Program-made: the position numbers and the translations under genes
The notes under the pieces: model-generated
What the model was told of the DNA's origin: nothing
Database searches by the model: none
The model's input: the letters and a program-made list of their open reading frames with translations, nothing else
Assembly: GCA_017893485.1 (NCBI GenBank)
Contig: CM030360.1
Location: 3,832,467-3,896,466 of the forward strand
Length of the DNA: 64,000 nucleotides
Source of the DNA: Hemerocallis citrina
Taxonomy: Eukaryota > Streptophyta > Magnoliopsida > Asparagales > Asphodelaceae
Direction: 5' to 3'
Shown here: one piece after another, positions 31,343 through 41,143 of the stretch
How the letters are laid out: every line of letters starts with the position of its first letter
Position numbering within the stretch: the stretch's first letter is position 1

Positions 31343-34300
31343 ATGGAGATTTTGGTGAGAACTGAAACCCCATCGGAAAAGACGACCGCGTTCGAGCTCG
31401 CCGGCGGTGACTTCACCGTCGAAGCCCTCAAGTCTAAGTTCCAGGAAGCTCTAGGTATCGAAATCTCTCTCTTAAAGATGCATGTCATCCTTTTTATGTA
31501 GTAAAGTTGCCACCTTTTTAGTAGTGAAGTTGTCACCTTTTTTGGGTTTCTAGGGTTCGGAGCTGATGAGCAGCCCCTGATCTTCGCCGGAAAGGAGATC
31601 GAGAACGGTGAGATTTGCTATTTCTTTGAAATGTTGGAGATATTCAGCAGGAAGTAGGGTTAGGGTTTAAAAATCTCAGATTGCGTTTGGTTCGTTGTTT
31701 TGAAAACACATTTTAAACTTAGGTTTGTAAAAAAAATTATAAATGAATTTTTTAAGATTTTAAACAACAAGTGTTTGTTTGATAAATGTCTTCAGAAAAT
31801 GAGAAGAACGGGCACATGATGTTTTTTGGGAGAGATGAAGAATATTTTTAAGAATTTTCTAAAAACAGGTCTTAAAATGAGAATTTTCCAAAAAAAAATT
31901 TAGAAACAATTTTCGGAAATGCCTATACAAACACGATTTTTAGATTTTAAAATTTTAAAAAACTGAAAACATGTTTTAAAACCCTAAACAAACAGACCAG
32001 CTTTTTATGTTAATTTTGATTTTGGGATTGACTGATTGACAGATTATTTTTTGGGACCCCTAATTACGTAATATATTTTTTTTACACGTAAAATACTTGC
32101 TTATATTTAAAAAGGAGAAAACAAATTTGGGGTCCTTAAAAGTGCAAAAAAAATCGGGACCTGAGGCGTCCGCCTCACTGGCCTCAAGGTGAGGGCCGGC
32201 CCCGCTGATTGAATAGTAGGATAGTGTGAAAATGGCGGGCTTTTCTTCTGCCTTTTAAAGATTGTCAGCCTTTTCGAAAAAGAGAGATCGATTAGGGTTT
32301 GGGTTTATGTATGTTCTGTGTTTAGATTAATAGTATATATCTTGTTTCGTGCTTTGATTTGGAGTAGTTTGAATCGTTGATTAACTGAGTAACTAACTAA
32401 CTAAAACTAACAGGGTCAACTGGAGAATTAAGTGAGAAAATGCTCATCTTTGTCAAGTCCCCATCTGGGAAGTTGCTGTCCTTTGAGGTCGAGCTCGACG
32501 ACACTATTCACACCCTCAAGGCCAAGATCTACGAAACTGAAGGTGATGCATGCAATTCACCACTCATTCTCTGTTTCTTTCTGCGTCCTTAATTAATTTT
32601 CTTGATTAATTTTTATAATTTGCTCTGTCTGTTTGTTTGTTTGTGTTTACAGGGTATGCAGTTGAAGATCAGCGTCTCGTCTACGCAGGGCAGCAGTTAG
32701 AGGATGGGCTCACCCTCGCTGACTACGAACTTGCTAATGGTATATTGTTGTTTCTGAGATATATATTATTCTTTGATTTATTTAATTTATATATATATAT
32801 ATATAGATTGATTAATTAATGACTGATAATTGAACAATCGGTCGGTATCTGATTGTTCAATAGGAAATTTGCATGCGTCACATCTAATAGGGGGATAATA
32901 GGGGGAGAACAGATTACAGGTGTTATCGTCTATTAGTTTAGCTAGGAAGGGACTAGTTAATGTTGTAGGGTAATTATTTTCTGTTGTTCCGTTCTAGGAA
33001 CAAATAGTTGTTATATATTTGTAATACTTGTTTCGTTAATAATTTATTAATGAAGCGGTGACGCGGTCACCTTTGTATTAAAAAAAAAAATGGTTTGGGT
33101 TTGATTTGTGTTTTGTGATGAATAGAGTCGACAGTGGATCTGGTGATGAGGCTGTTGGGTGGTGGAAGGGGTAGGTTTCGGATTCCGCCCTACCTGCTGG
33201 ATCTTGCAAGGAAGTACAATGAGCAGAAGATGATTTGCAGAAAGTAAGTTTATCGAATTTCATTTAGTTTTCGTTTGTTTCCTTCATTTTGGCTTTGCAA
33301 TTCTTTTAATTCATTTATAGAAAATATTGCATACCAATTGTTAGAAACTTGTTTAGAGTAATGGGTTAGGTACATTTTCTTAATGCTTTGCAATTGCTTG
33401 TACACTTAAATAAATTTATCTCAAGTATTTGTTTTTCTTCATTCATTTCCCTATTTAGCTCATGGATGTGTTGCAATTCAGTGGAATCTTTCTTTCTATT
33501 TCTTTTCATGATATATACGATGATTTCGTCCATTAATTGTGTTCTGTAGGTGCTATGCTCGTCTTCCTCCTAGGGCTACGAAATGCCGGAAGAAGAAATG
33601 TGGCTATAGCAATCAGGTTATTAATTTCCTTTCTATAATATAGCTAACATGCTTTGCTTTAAAAAAAAAAAAGTCTAACGTGCTCGTCATAAAATGTAGA
33701 GTATACTCGCATTAACACTGCATTTGGATCCTAATTTATTTGTAGAATTCTAATAAGATGATTTGTATTATCCTTGTTATTTTCTAAAGTGGAGCATGCC
33801 ATGTACATATATATTTAAGTGAAATTATCTGTTCTCTTAGCTCGGTCTATTAATTAGATTGTATAATCTTGCATTTGTATGTACTGAGTTATTACTCTTT
33901 AACCGGAGAATCATAGACTAATAAAACAGTCTAAGTACTGCATGATTACTTTAATAAAATTCAGACCTCATAGATATTACTTTAAATGTATAGATTAATT
34001 TTGAGATATATGGTCTAGATTGAAATTTGAAATTTCGGGAATTCATGAAATCATTTATTTTTTATTTCAATTCGCATATACTGCAGCTACAGATCTGGCT
34101 TACATTATAACCTTCCAGCATCATTTATTTAGAAAAAATGGAAATTATCTATGGATATGAATCATCTTAATTATTGCTTGCATTTTCCATACATGTGTAT
34201 AGTATACTCTGTTTTCAAGTTTCTAGAGTCAAAATAAACAAATTATGTACTGATATGTACTTTAGTCGTTGTAGTTATTTTTCCAAAGCTTTCTTTTTGC

Positions 34301-34403
34301 TAGGGACAAATTTGTGATCTTACAGGGTTTTTTTTTCTTCTTCCCAATTTTGTTTTTGCAGTTGAGGAAGAAGAAGCCTTTTGTTGCTAAGGATTGGGCT
34401 TGA
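31343..34403 (+). CDS. Divergent ubiquitin-like/ubiquitin-eL40 ribosomal fusion protein, 7 exons
   Basis: Exons are 31343-31454, 31554-31607, 32414-32542, 32653-32739, 33126-33243, 33550-33616 and 34362-34403. All introns are GT-AG, and the first four are in phase 1. The joined frame is 609 nt (202 residues) with no break. Residues ~1-60 form a shortened ubiquitin-like fold without the last strand or Gly-Gly. Residues 65-140 form a second ubiquitin domain ([11 protein letters not shown]... ending RLLGG). The rest resembles ribosomal protein eL40, with LARKYN and all four zinc cysteines (CRKCYARL, CRKKKCG), but a changed C-terminus (KPFVAKDWA). Normal ubiquitin-eL40 has one ubiquitin and is cut after RLRGG to give both products. 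Here Lys48 is Gln, Lys63 Asn and Leu8 Pro. It could be a new gene or an expressed relic. Introns 2 and 4 hold repeat insertions. Confidence 0.85.
31680..31998. mobile_element. Foldback (MITE-like) element in intron 2
   Basis: The left side TGCGTTTGGTTCG...TTGAAAACACATTTTAAAC is mirrored on the right by TGAAAACATGTTTTAAAACC...AAACAAACAGACC. The inverted arms are imperfect and no target duplication was identified. Adjacent DNA (32040-32210) with GAGGGCCGGCCCC is another repeat-like piece of unknown type. Confidence 0.45.
32850..33090 (+). mobile_element. Truncated retroelement 3' end in intron 4
   Basis: Ends TTATTAATGAAGCGGTGAC...TTTGTATT and an 11-base A run (33080-33090). A related end (GTATTAATGAAGCGATGAC...TTTTATAAAAAAAA) lies at about 50700-50757. 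Both look like 5'-truncated LINE or SINE tails of one family. The start is approximate. Confidence 0.45.
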
Positions 34404-34887
34404 TCGTTTATATCAATCTCTTAGACTGACTGACTTCATCAGATGGACATCTACAACTATCTATCTAGCTATATAGTTTAGTTATCTTGCTACGTATTAA
34501 GTTTCGCGATCCTTTAGAAGACATTGATCTCATGAGTTTGAAAGTTGATGTTATATCTAAAATGCATTAGTACTGTTGCTGAATTATGATTTCTGGTGAT
34601 TTTGTTCTTAATATATTAATGCTATTTAGATTTCTTTACTTACTGCGCGCGGAGAAATATAATTAAGTTGTTTAATTATCTTCTGCATGAAATGTGTATC
34701 ATGAATGTTTTAATATTTTTCTTATATCATTCCTGAGAAAAAAATTTAGATCTTTAAGTGTACTTATGCTGCTGCATTGAATTAAATAATCTTTACTCTA
34801 TGGATTTATAATCCAACTTCTTTTCGATCTTCATGTAGCGATTCAGAAAATTTATTTGAGGGTTTTGAAAGGGAAATTCAAAATTGC
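34404..34887 (+). other. 3' flank of the ubiquitin-eL40-like gene
   Basis: Holds the presumed 3' UTR. No clear AATAAA was singled out. No other gene is seen. Confidence 0.4.
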
Positions 34888-35608
34888 TCCAGTTGTAAAG
34901 AGAGCTAGCTTTTATTAGCAGCTGGTGGAATAACTGAAGATCACAGACTGCCGCACATTGGTCAAATGAAAATATTTGATGTCATGATTGCTTGCTTACT
35001 TGCTAGCTACTCTTTCTCTAATTAGTAGTGCAAATTATATATGATGCAGTAGTTGAAAAGAGGTGATAGAGATCCATTCTAGGCTATTGAGAGAGAAGAG
35101 GATGGGGCTGATTTATTCTCTTTAATGTTTGGTACTCATTTTGAATTGCAAGTGTAGTTGCATTTGCAATGTTCTACGTGCAATTTGTGCTTTCTTTTTG
35201 TAAAGATAAAGAGTGGAAGTTGGATATTGTAAGTGATCATTCATTTTGCAACTACTGTTGTAAGTAACTTTTTAGTTGCAACATAAAAGTCGTTGCAACT
35301 ATTTGGGGCTTGTGGCTAGACCGAAATAACTTCTATTTTTGTAATTGCAATCATAGATTTCCTGTCCTTATGCATAAGATTTTTGGTTTGATTTTGGCCT
35401 AGGCAGGTCAGGCGGGAAATAAGAAGAAGCTACGCAGGGAAGGATAAGATGTGGCAACAGGTGGGGATACGAAGCAGCGATGGATGACTACTCTGTTCGA
35501 TTTCTATCTATACTTTTATTTTCTACTTGATGCATCAGACTTTTAGATGCTAGATCTATTTTGATGTTTTCTATTATTCTGTATTGCACGTGACAATCCT
35601 CCAACTCT

Positions 35609-35642
35609 TATTAAAACGTGCATCGCACGTGAAAAATACTAG
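35609..35642 (+). mobile_element. Helitron-like 3' terminus
   Basis: ACGTGC-ATC-GCACGT hairpin at 35616-35630, then 8 bases and CTAG at 35639-35642 before T. The body to the left is not recognised. Confidence 0.5.
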
Positions 35643-35959
35643 TAATATTATAATGGGAGAGTTGGGGTTGTCATTTGTAGACAACCTATAATTTGTAGAC
35701 ATTCAACCATCTAATCTCAACCATTCATTTACTCAACTGTTGTTGATTACTATAATACCCTCAAACTTCAAATTTATTTACGACATAATTAATTACAAAA
35801 TTGCCACTCATATCAAATAAAAGTTTGTGCCACTAGAGATAATTTGTAAAGAGTATGTGATGAGTAAATGGAGATCTCAGGTTCGAGGCCAGATTACGTC
35901 TTATTATTTACTATATATATAAATTAATTAGAACGTGCAACGCACGTGCATATTACTAG
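35643..35959 (+). mobile_element. Helitron-like non-autonomous element, copy 4
   Basis: Abuts the previous terminus. It shares blocks with 30463-30640 (TTGTCATTTGTAGACA; GGAGATCTCAGGTTCGA) and ends with a perfect hairpin ACGTGC-AAC-GCACGT (35933-35947), 8 bases, and CTAG (35956-35959) before T. No protein. Confidence 0.55.
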
Positions 35960-36169
35960 TGCATATTATCTGAATTGGTTACTAATAACTAAGGCATTCA
36001 CATTATTTGAACCATACAAACTCGGCCAAATTTTCTAACTGCTTATACGTACCTACAAATCATCACTGCGTTAACCACAATAAAAAGGAAATTTTTTGAA
36101 TGCCATTTTTTGAAACTATTTTGCAAAAAAAGCACAGTTGCCAAACTATTTGAGCTCATGGACTCAACA

Positions 36170-36282
36170 ACTAAACTCGTCGTTCCTAACAGTGAGTTTA
36201 GTTGTTTCACACTCGCCGTTGGGACACAGCGAGTTTAGTTCTAATTTTATTAGAAACTCGTTGTTCCCAACGGCGAGTTTAG
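36170..36282. repeat. Three consecutive hairpin words (ACTCGCCGTT type)
   Basis: AAACTCG...CGAGTTT inverted repeats occur at about 36176-36202, 36213-36236 and 36254-36280, the last with ACTCGTTGTT/AACGGCGAGT arms. The same set is in the other arm at about 49750-49865. Confidence 0.65.
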
Positions 36283-36334
36283 TAAAATATATTTCAAAAT
36301 CACTCGCCGTTTCCAAAGTAGTCACGAACATAAT

Positions 36335-37139
36335 GACAATCTATCTCTATGTGCTTTGTTCGCTCATGAAAAACCGAATTGCTTGCAATGTGTAATGCAC
36401 TTCAGTTATCACAATGAAGAGGCGTAGCGCCGGTGAGAGTTACATCCATATCTGATAATAGCCAATGAACATGAACAATTTCTCTAGTAGTGGCTGTCAT
36501 TGCTCTATACTCAGCTTCGGTTGAAGAACATGCTACAACTGCCTGTTTATTGTTTCGCCACAAGATCAATGAATCACCAAGAAATAGACATAAACCTATG
36601 GTAGACCGTCTGGTGGTAGGATCACCTGCCCAATCTGAATCAGAATACGCACGGAGCTCTAGGTTGGATGTGGGGGGCATAAATAATGAGCGAGTGATAG
36701 TGCCCTAAAAATATCTGAGGATCCGAAGAAGTGCAGTGTAGTGAACTGATGTAGGAGCAGAAACAAACTGACTCATAATACTAACTACGTGGGCAATATC
36801 TGTTCTGGTCATGCATAACTAGACAAGATATCCAACAATCTTCCTGTATTTAGTGGGGTCAGGAAAGAGCTCACCATCTTTGCGACGAAGTTTTGCATGA
36901 AGATCTAAGGGAGTATCAGCTGATCGACTGTCAGACAGACAAGCAGTAGAGATAATATCTGATATGTATTTCTGTTGAGAAATAAGTATCCCTCGAGACC
37001 CATGGGCAATCTCTAGGCCCAGAAAGTAGCGTAATCTGCCAAGATCTTTCATATGGAACTGCTGGTGAAGGTAATTCTGTATGGTGGCAATGCCTGCAGA
37101 ATCTTCCCCAGTGATAATCATATCATCAACATATAATGA
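36335..37139 (-). pseudogene. Ty1/copia fragment: reverse transcriptase end and RNase H
   Basis: On the - strand, YVDDM (37135-37121) opens the fragment. QQFHMKDLGRLRYFLGLE and SQQKYI follow, and after a break comes RNase H with YSDSDWAGDPTTRRST, STEAEYRA and HCDN. A TGA replaces the next Gln codon at about 36401, after which [19 protein letters not shown] is still readable. Both ends are cut: the left by the inverted-duplication arm at about 36332, the right at 37139. There is also a frame break between 36680 and 36819. No LTR is attached. Confidence 0.85.
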
Positions 37140-38191
37140 TAGAATGACCCTCTCCTACGGTGATAGAATGACCCCCTTCCCTGTGCCGCCCTCCTGCTAC
37201 CACCTCGGCGTTCCCCTGTGCGCTTCCAGTAGCCCCGACACATCCCCTCCTCTCGAAGACGCAGCCACCGCAGCCCAGTCCTGACCTCCACCCTCTTGTC
37301 GATAGCAGCAGCCAGAGCACCGCCAGTCCCCTGCCATCTTCAACCCCGATCTACAGCGCCTCCCCTGCTCCCTGTTGCGCCGCCGTGACAGTAGCCTTCT
37401 CCCGTCTCTCCCTCTCTCTTGTGTGCATGTGTTGTTCGTGGGCTCGTAGTTCGTTGTTCGTGAGTCATGTTTGGGTTTTTCGATCGTTGTGTTCGTGGTT
37501 TGTGGGTTCGTTCGTTCGTTGGGATCGTTGCCCAGGAATCTGTTCCCATTATTCTTGTTCTTGCTTCGTTCTCGTAGTCGGCTATCAGGCAAGTAACTTT
37601 TATTCTTTTCTTTATGTAATACAAGTACTAAATACCGCATGTAGGTTAGTTGTGTTCTAGAGACAATTCTTGTGCAAAACCCTTGTTATATCTTGTCTCT
37701 ATTGTGTTGACCTGCTCGTAGTTACCTCATTACACACATGACATGATATAACTTAGAGATGACCACTTCTTGATGTATACATGCATGTTGTTCGTATGAT
37801 ATCGTATGCTTAGTTGTGTTATTTGTAGTATACTTGTTGTAGACTTGCTAAATATCATATACCATGTTGCTTGGACATCTAGGACACCATATTTCACGTT
37901 TGTTATGATTTGGATGAGTTTCATATGATCTATGTGGATTTTATGCTTGAAGAAGATTTCAGTTTTTGTGTTATCCCATTTTTGTTCAGTATTTTAGACC
38001 CTATTAAGGTCAGTATGCTGCTTGATGGAGTAGGTGATCTAAGATTCTAGTTCCTGGAGTTCTTAATATTATTATTCCCTGTTACTTATTTTGAATAAAT
38101 GTATCCGGACTTGGATTATTTTTATTAGGCAATGTGACCCAGAATTATTAATTTGTTCAAATCTGGTTTATTTGAAATTTATTAAGCATTG
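37140..38191 (+). mobile_element. Probable partial long LTR, same type as 5209-8424
   Basis: A GC-rich part with CGCCGCC words and a following AT-rich part copy the layout of 6500-7100. The stretch GGCAAGTAAC...AATACCGCATGTA (37578-37642) resembles GGCAAGTATC...AATACCGCAAGTA (6904-6968). A GATAGAATGACCC word is doubled at 37138-37175. Ends are not defined. No gene is seen. Confidence 0.35.
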
Positions 38192-38762
38192 TGTTGCTAA
38201 TGAAATCAGTGTGGGGGCAAACAGATAGATTTGTTGATTTGAGGGAAGTTGAATAGTCAAACCTGAACGACTTCACCGGAGTTTGACCGAGATCCGTTTT
38301 CCATTAACCTGCAAAAAGTGCGAGACACCGGGGTTGATCCCGGCGACGCATCCTCCGACGCTCTTGTCAGTAATCTGAATGATTAAGAAAGAGCTTTAAT
38401 TGGCAAAAGATTCATTACCTGGTAACAGTGGGGGGAGGGGGTATTTATAGCCGCCTTAGGAACCAATTTCAGGATAAGATCAAATCCCTACTTCCTGGTG
38501 TAAATGGATAGAAGTGATTAGGACCATTGATTAAGGACAATCATAAATCTAAACCGTCTCCCATCCAGCTGGACTGGGTTTCTTATGGGTTGGAACCCGT
38601 ACCCAGTAAGGCGGATCTATTTATGGATTATTGGGCTTTTGGAAAAAAGCCCAGTTTCCATTTTAGACCCGTTTGTAGGTGAAATTACCATTTTACCCCC
38701 GAGCTTTAAGATTCGTGCCCGATTTGAACGGTTCCAATTTAAACCTATTTTTAGCCATATCA
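38192..38762 (-). mobile_element. 3' LTR of Tat element 2 (571 bp)
   Basis: On the - strand it starts TGATATGGCTAAAAAT (as element 1 does) and ends TTAGCAACA. A TATAAATAC occurs on that strand near 38450. The polypurine tract lies at 38778-38763 on the same strand. Confidence 0.8.
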
Positions 38763-38778
38763 CGAGCCCCCCACTCCC
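38763..38778 (-). promoter_or_regulatory. Polypurine tract of Tat element 2
   Basis: On the - strand GGGAGTGGGGGGCTCG immediately precedes the LTR start, identical in its core to 13165-13178. Confidence 0.65.
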
Positions 38779-39189
38779 AAAGACTAGATTTGATCAGCCT
38801 TTAAGGAGTAGTTTTATTGATTTAATGGCTTGCAGGATTGTATCGGGGTCCAAATGAGGGGTTTTGGATCTTCATACGAGGTATTATGGTGTCTTTCAAG
38901 GTTGTTCTTGAGCTATTCTGGACTTTTGGTGATTTTCCTTGATTTTTTATCAATTTTTCTGATCATTTATTTAATTTTGCAAAGCGGTGATCTATTTTTT
39001 GAGAGCATTAATTAATTATTCTAAGCCATAATTATTTACCCAGAGGCTCAAAAATATTCCCCCGAATTTATAATTATTTTTTAGAATTTTTAATTAATTT
39101 TCCCAAATTTTTAATCATTTTTTCGCAATTTTTAAATAAATAATTCGAATTTAATAAATAAAAAATAGATTTTTTATATCTATTTATGA
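38779..39189. other. AT-rich segment of Tat element 2
   Basis: No gene is seen. It is the inverted counterpart of 13800-14222 and 21073-21505, including the pre-PPT words. Confidence 0.5.
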
Positions 39190-40840
39190 CGTGGCAAGAT
39201 CTGGACCGTTCATCAGCTAACAGCGCAAATATCTGAGTGATCTGACGGTTTGAGTAGCTCGGCAGCACTTTTCTCTGCTTGTGGAGGTCGGTGCCCCTGT
39301 AGCTCGGCGCTTCGTGAGCTGCCGAGCTACGTGGCTAAATCTGGAGCATTCATCATGGCACGAATCACGATGTGCAAGGCTCAGATCATAAAAAAATGCA
39401 TTTTTGTCGTTTTGTGGACGTGGCAAAATCTGAGCCATTCATCGTCTTTTGGCACAAATCTTGGGACAATCTGACGGCTCATGGAGCTTGGCAACATTTT
39501 TCTCCAGATGTGGAGGTCAGTACCCCAGTAGCTAGGCAGAATGCCTCGGTAGCTCGGCACTTAGTGAACTGCCGAGCTACGTGGCTAAATCTGGAGCGTC
39601 CATCAGGGCGCGAATCTTGATGCAGGAGGCTCAAATCACAAGAAAATGTGTTTTTGTCGTTTTGTGGGCATGTCAAAATCTAGGCCGCTCATCAACTTTT
39701 GGCACGAATCTTGGGATGATCTGACGGCCCAAGGAGTTCGGCGGCATTTTTCTCCAAATGTGAAGGTCGGTACCCCGGTAGCTCGGCAGAGTGCCTCGGT
39801 AGCTCGGCGCTTAGTGAGCTGCCGAGTTACGTGGCTAAATCTGGAGCATCCATCAGGGTGCGAATCTTGATGCAGGAGGCTCAGATCACGAGAAAACGTG
39901 TTTTTGTCGTTTTGTGGGCGTGTCAAAATCTGGGCCGTTCATCAACTTTTCGCGCGAATGTTGGGATGATCTGATGGCCCAAGGAGTTCGGTGGTATTTT
40001 TCTCCAAATGTGGAGGTCGGTGCCCCGGTAGCTCGGCAGAGTGCCTCGGTAGCTCGGCGCTTAGTAAGCTGCCGAGCTACGTGGCTAAATCTGGAGCGTC
40101 CATCAGGTCGCGAATCTTGATGCAGGAGGCTCAGATCACGAGGAAACGTGTTTTTATCATTTTGTGGGCATGTCGAAATCTGGGCCGCTCATCAACTTTT
40201 GGCGCGAATCTTGGGATGATCTGATGGCCCAAGGAGTTCGGCGGCATTTTTCTCCAAATATGGAGGTCGGTGCCCCGGTAGCTCGGCGGTTAGTGAGCTG
40301 CCGAGCTACGTGGCTAAATCTGGAGCATCCATCAGGGTGCGAATCTTGATGCAGGAGGCTCAGATCACGAGGAAACGTGTTTTTGTCGTTTTGTGGGCGT
40401 GTCGAAATCTGGGCCGCTCATCAACTTTTGGCACGAATCTTGGGATGATCTGATGGCCCAAAAAGTTCGGTGGCATTTTTCTCCAAATGTGGAGGTCGGT
40501 GCCCCGGTAGCTCAGCAGAGTGCCTCGGTGGCTCGGCGCCTCATGAGTTGCCGAGCTTCATGGCTAGGTCTGGATTGTCCATAAGGGCGCGAATCTTGAT
40601 GCATGAGGCTCAGATCACGAGAAAACGTGTTTTTGTCATTTTGTGGGCATGTCGAAATCTGAGCCGCTCATCAACTTTTGGCACAAATCTTGGGATGATC
40701 TGATGGCCCAAGGAGTTCGGCGGCATTTTTTTTCAAATGTGGAGGTCGGTGCCCCGGCAACTCGGCAGAGTGCCTCGGTGGCTCGGCGCCTCATGAGTTG
40801 CTGAGCTTCGTGGCTATGTCTGGATTGTTCCCGCCCTTCT
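39190..40840 (+). repeat. 250-bp tandem array, about 6.5 units
   Basis: The word TTTTTGTCGTTTTGTGG recurs at 39401, 39651, 39901, 40151 (changed), 40380 and 40631. One unit is about 20 bp short. Each unit carries several CTCGGCA and GTAGCTCGGC words and an inverted GAGCTGCCGAGCTACG. It sits where element 1 has its 58-bp array; only the CTCGGC flavour is common. Short frames of 60-80 codons repeat along it and are not genes. Confidence 0.9.
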
Positions 40841-40918
40841 ACATTCTGTCATTTAGTCTTCCTTAACGGGCTTGAGTGGGGCCCAATGCATTAGAAGCCC
40901 AAGAGTTGCCTTCTTTTA

Positions 40919-40925
40919 CTATAAG
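40919..40925 (+). promoter_or_regulatory. TATA-like box of the element 2 antisense gene
   Basis: CTATAAG, followed by a pyrimidine-rich stretch (CCCCCCCCACTACTTCTCTC), about 220 bp before the start of the conserved frame. Same relative place as 9930-9937 in element 1. A GTAAGT donor at 41099 hints at a leader intron. Confidence 0.4.
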
Positions 40926-41143
40926 TCTTCCCCCCCCCACTACTTCTCTCACTTTTCACTTTTCACTCTCAGAAATTTCTTTCGCTCTCGAATAGCTCTG
41001 CTAGCGGTGATTTTCACTCGAAGGTGGTTGTGCTAGCTATCGCAGCGTGGCAAGGCAATTTCCGGCAACGTATTCCGACCGAGAACGTCACATCAAAGGT
41101 AAGTATATATATTTTCAATCGTGTCTATATATATACTTTCAAG

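Larger units (their letters stand above)
34888..36331. repeat. Inverted-duplication arm 1
   Basis: 34888-35310 is the reverse complement of about 50850-51238, and 35960-36331 of about 49706-50080, both with high similarity. The inner parts differ: this arm has Helitron-like DNA (35609-35959), the other a retroelement tail. The order is consistent with one duplicated block. Frames in the arm (36138-36395) have no recognisable product. Confidence 0.8.

Noticed and set aside
36138..36395. 85-codon frame in inverted arm 1 with a counterpart in arm 2
   Set aside because: Both follow the hairpin row; changes between arms do not favour synonymous sites by eye and no start context or homologue is seen.
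37140..37640. GC-rich frames on the - strand (37197-37640) as a gene
   Set aside because: Frames overlap each other, begin in copia sequence and match the layout of a long-LTR interior.
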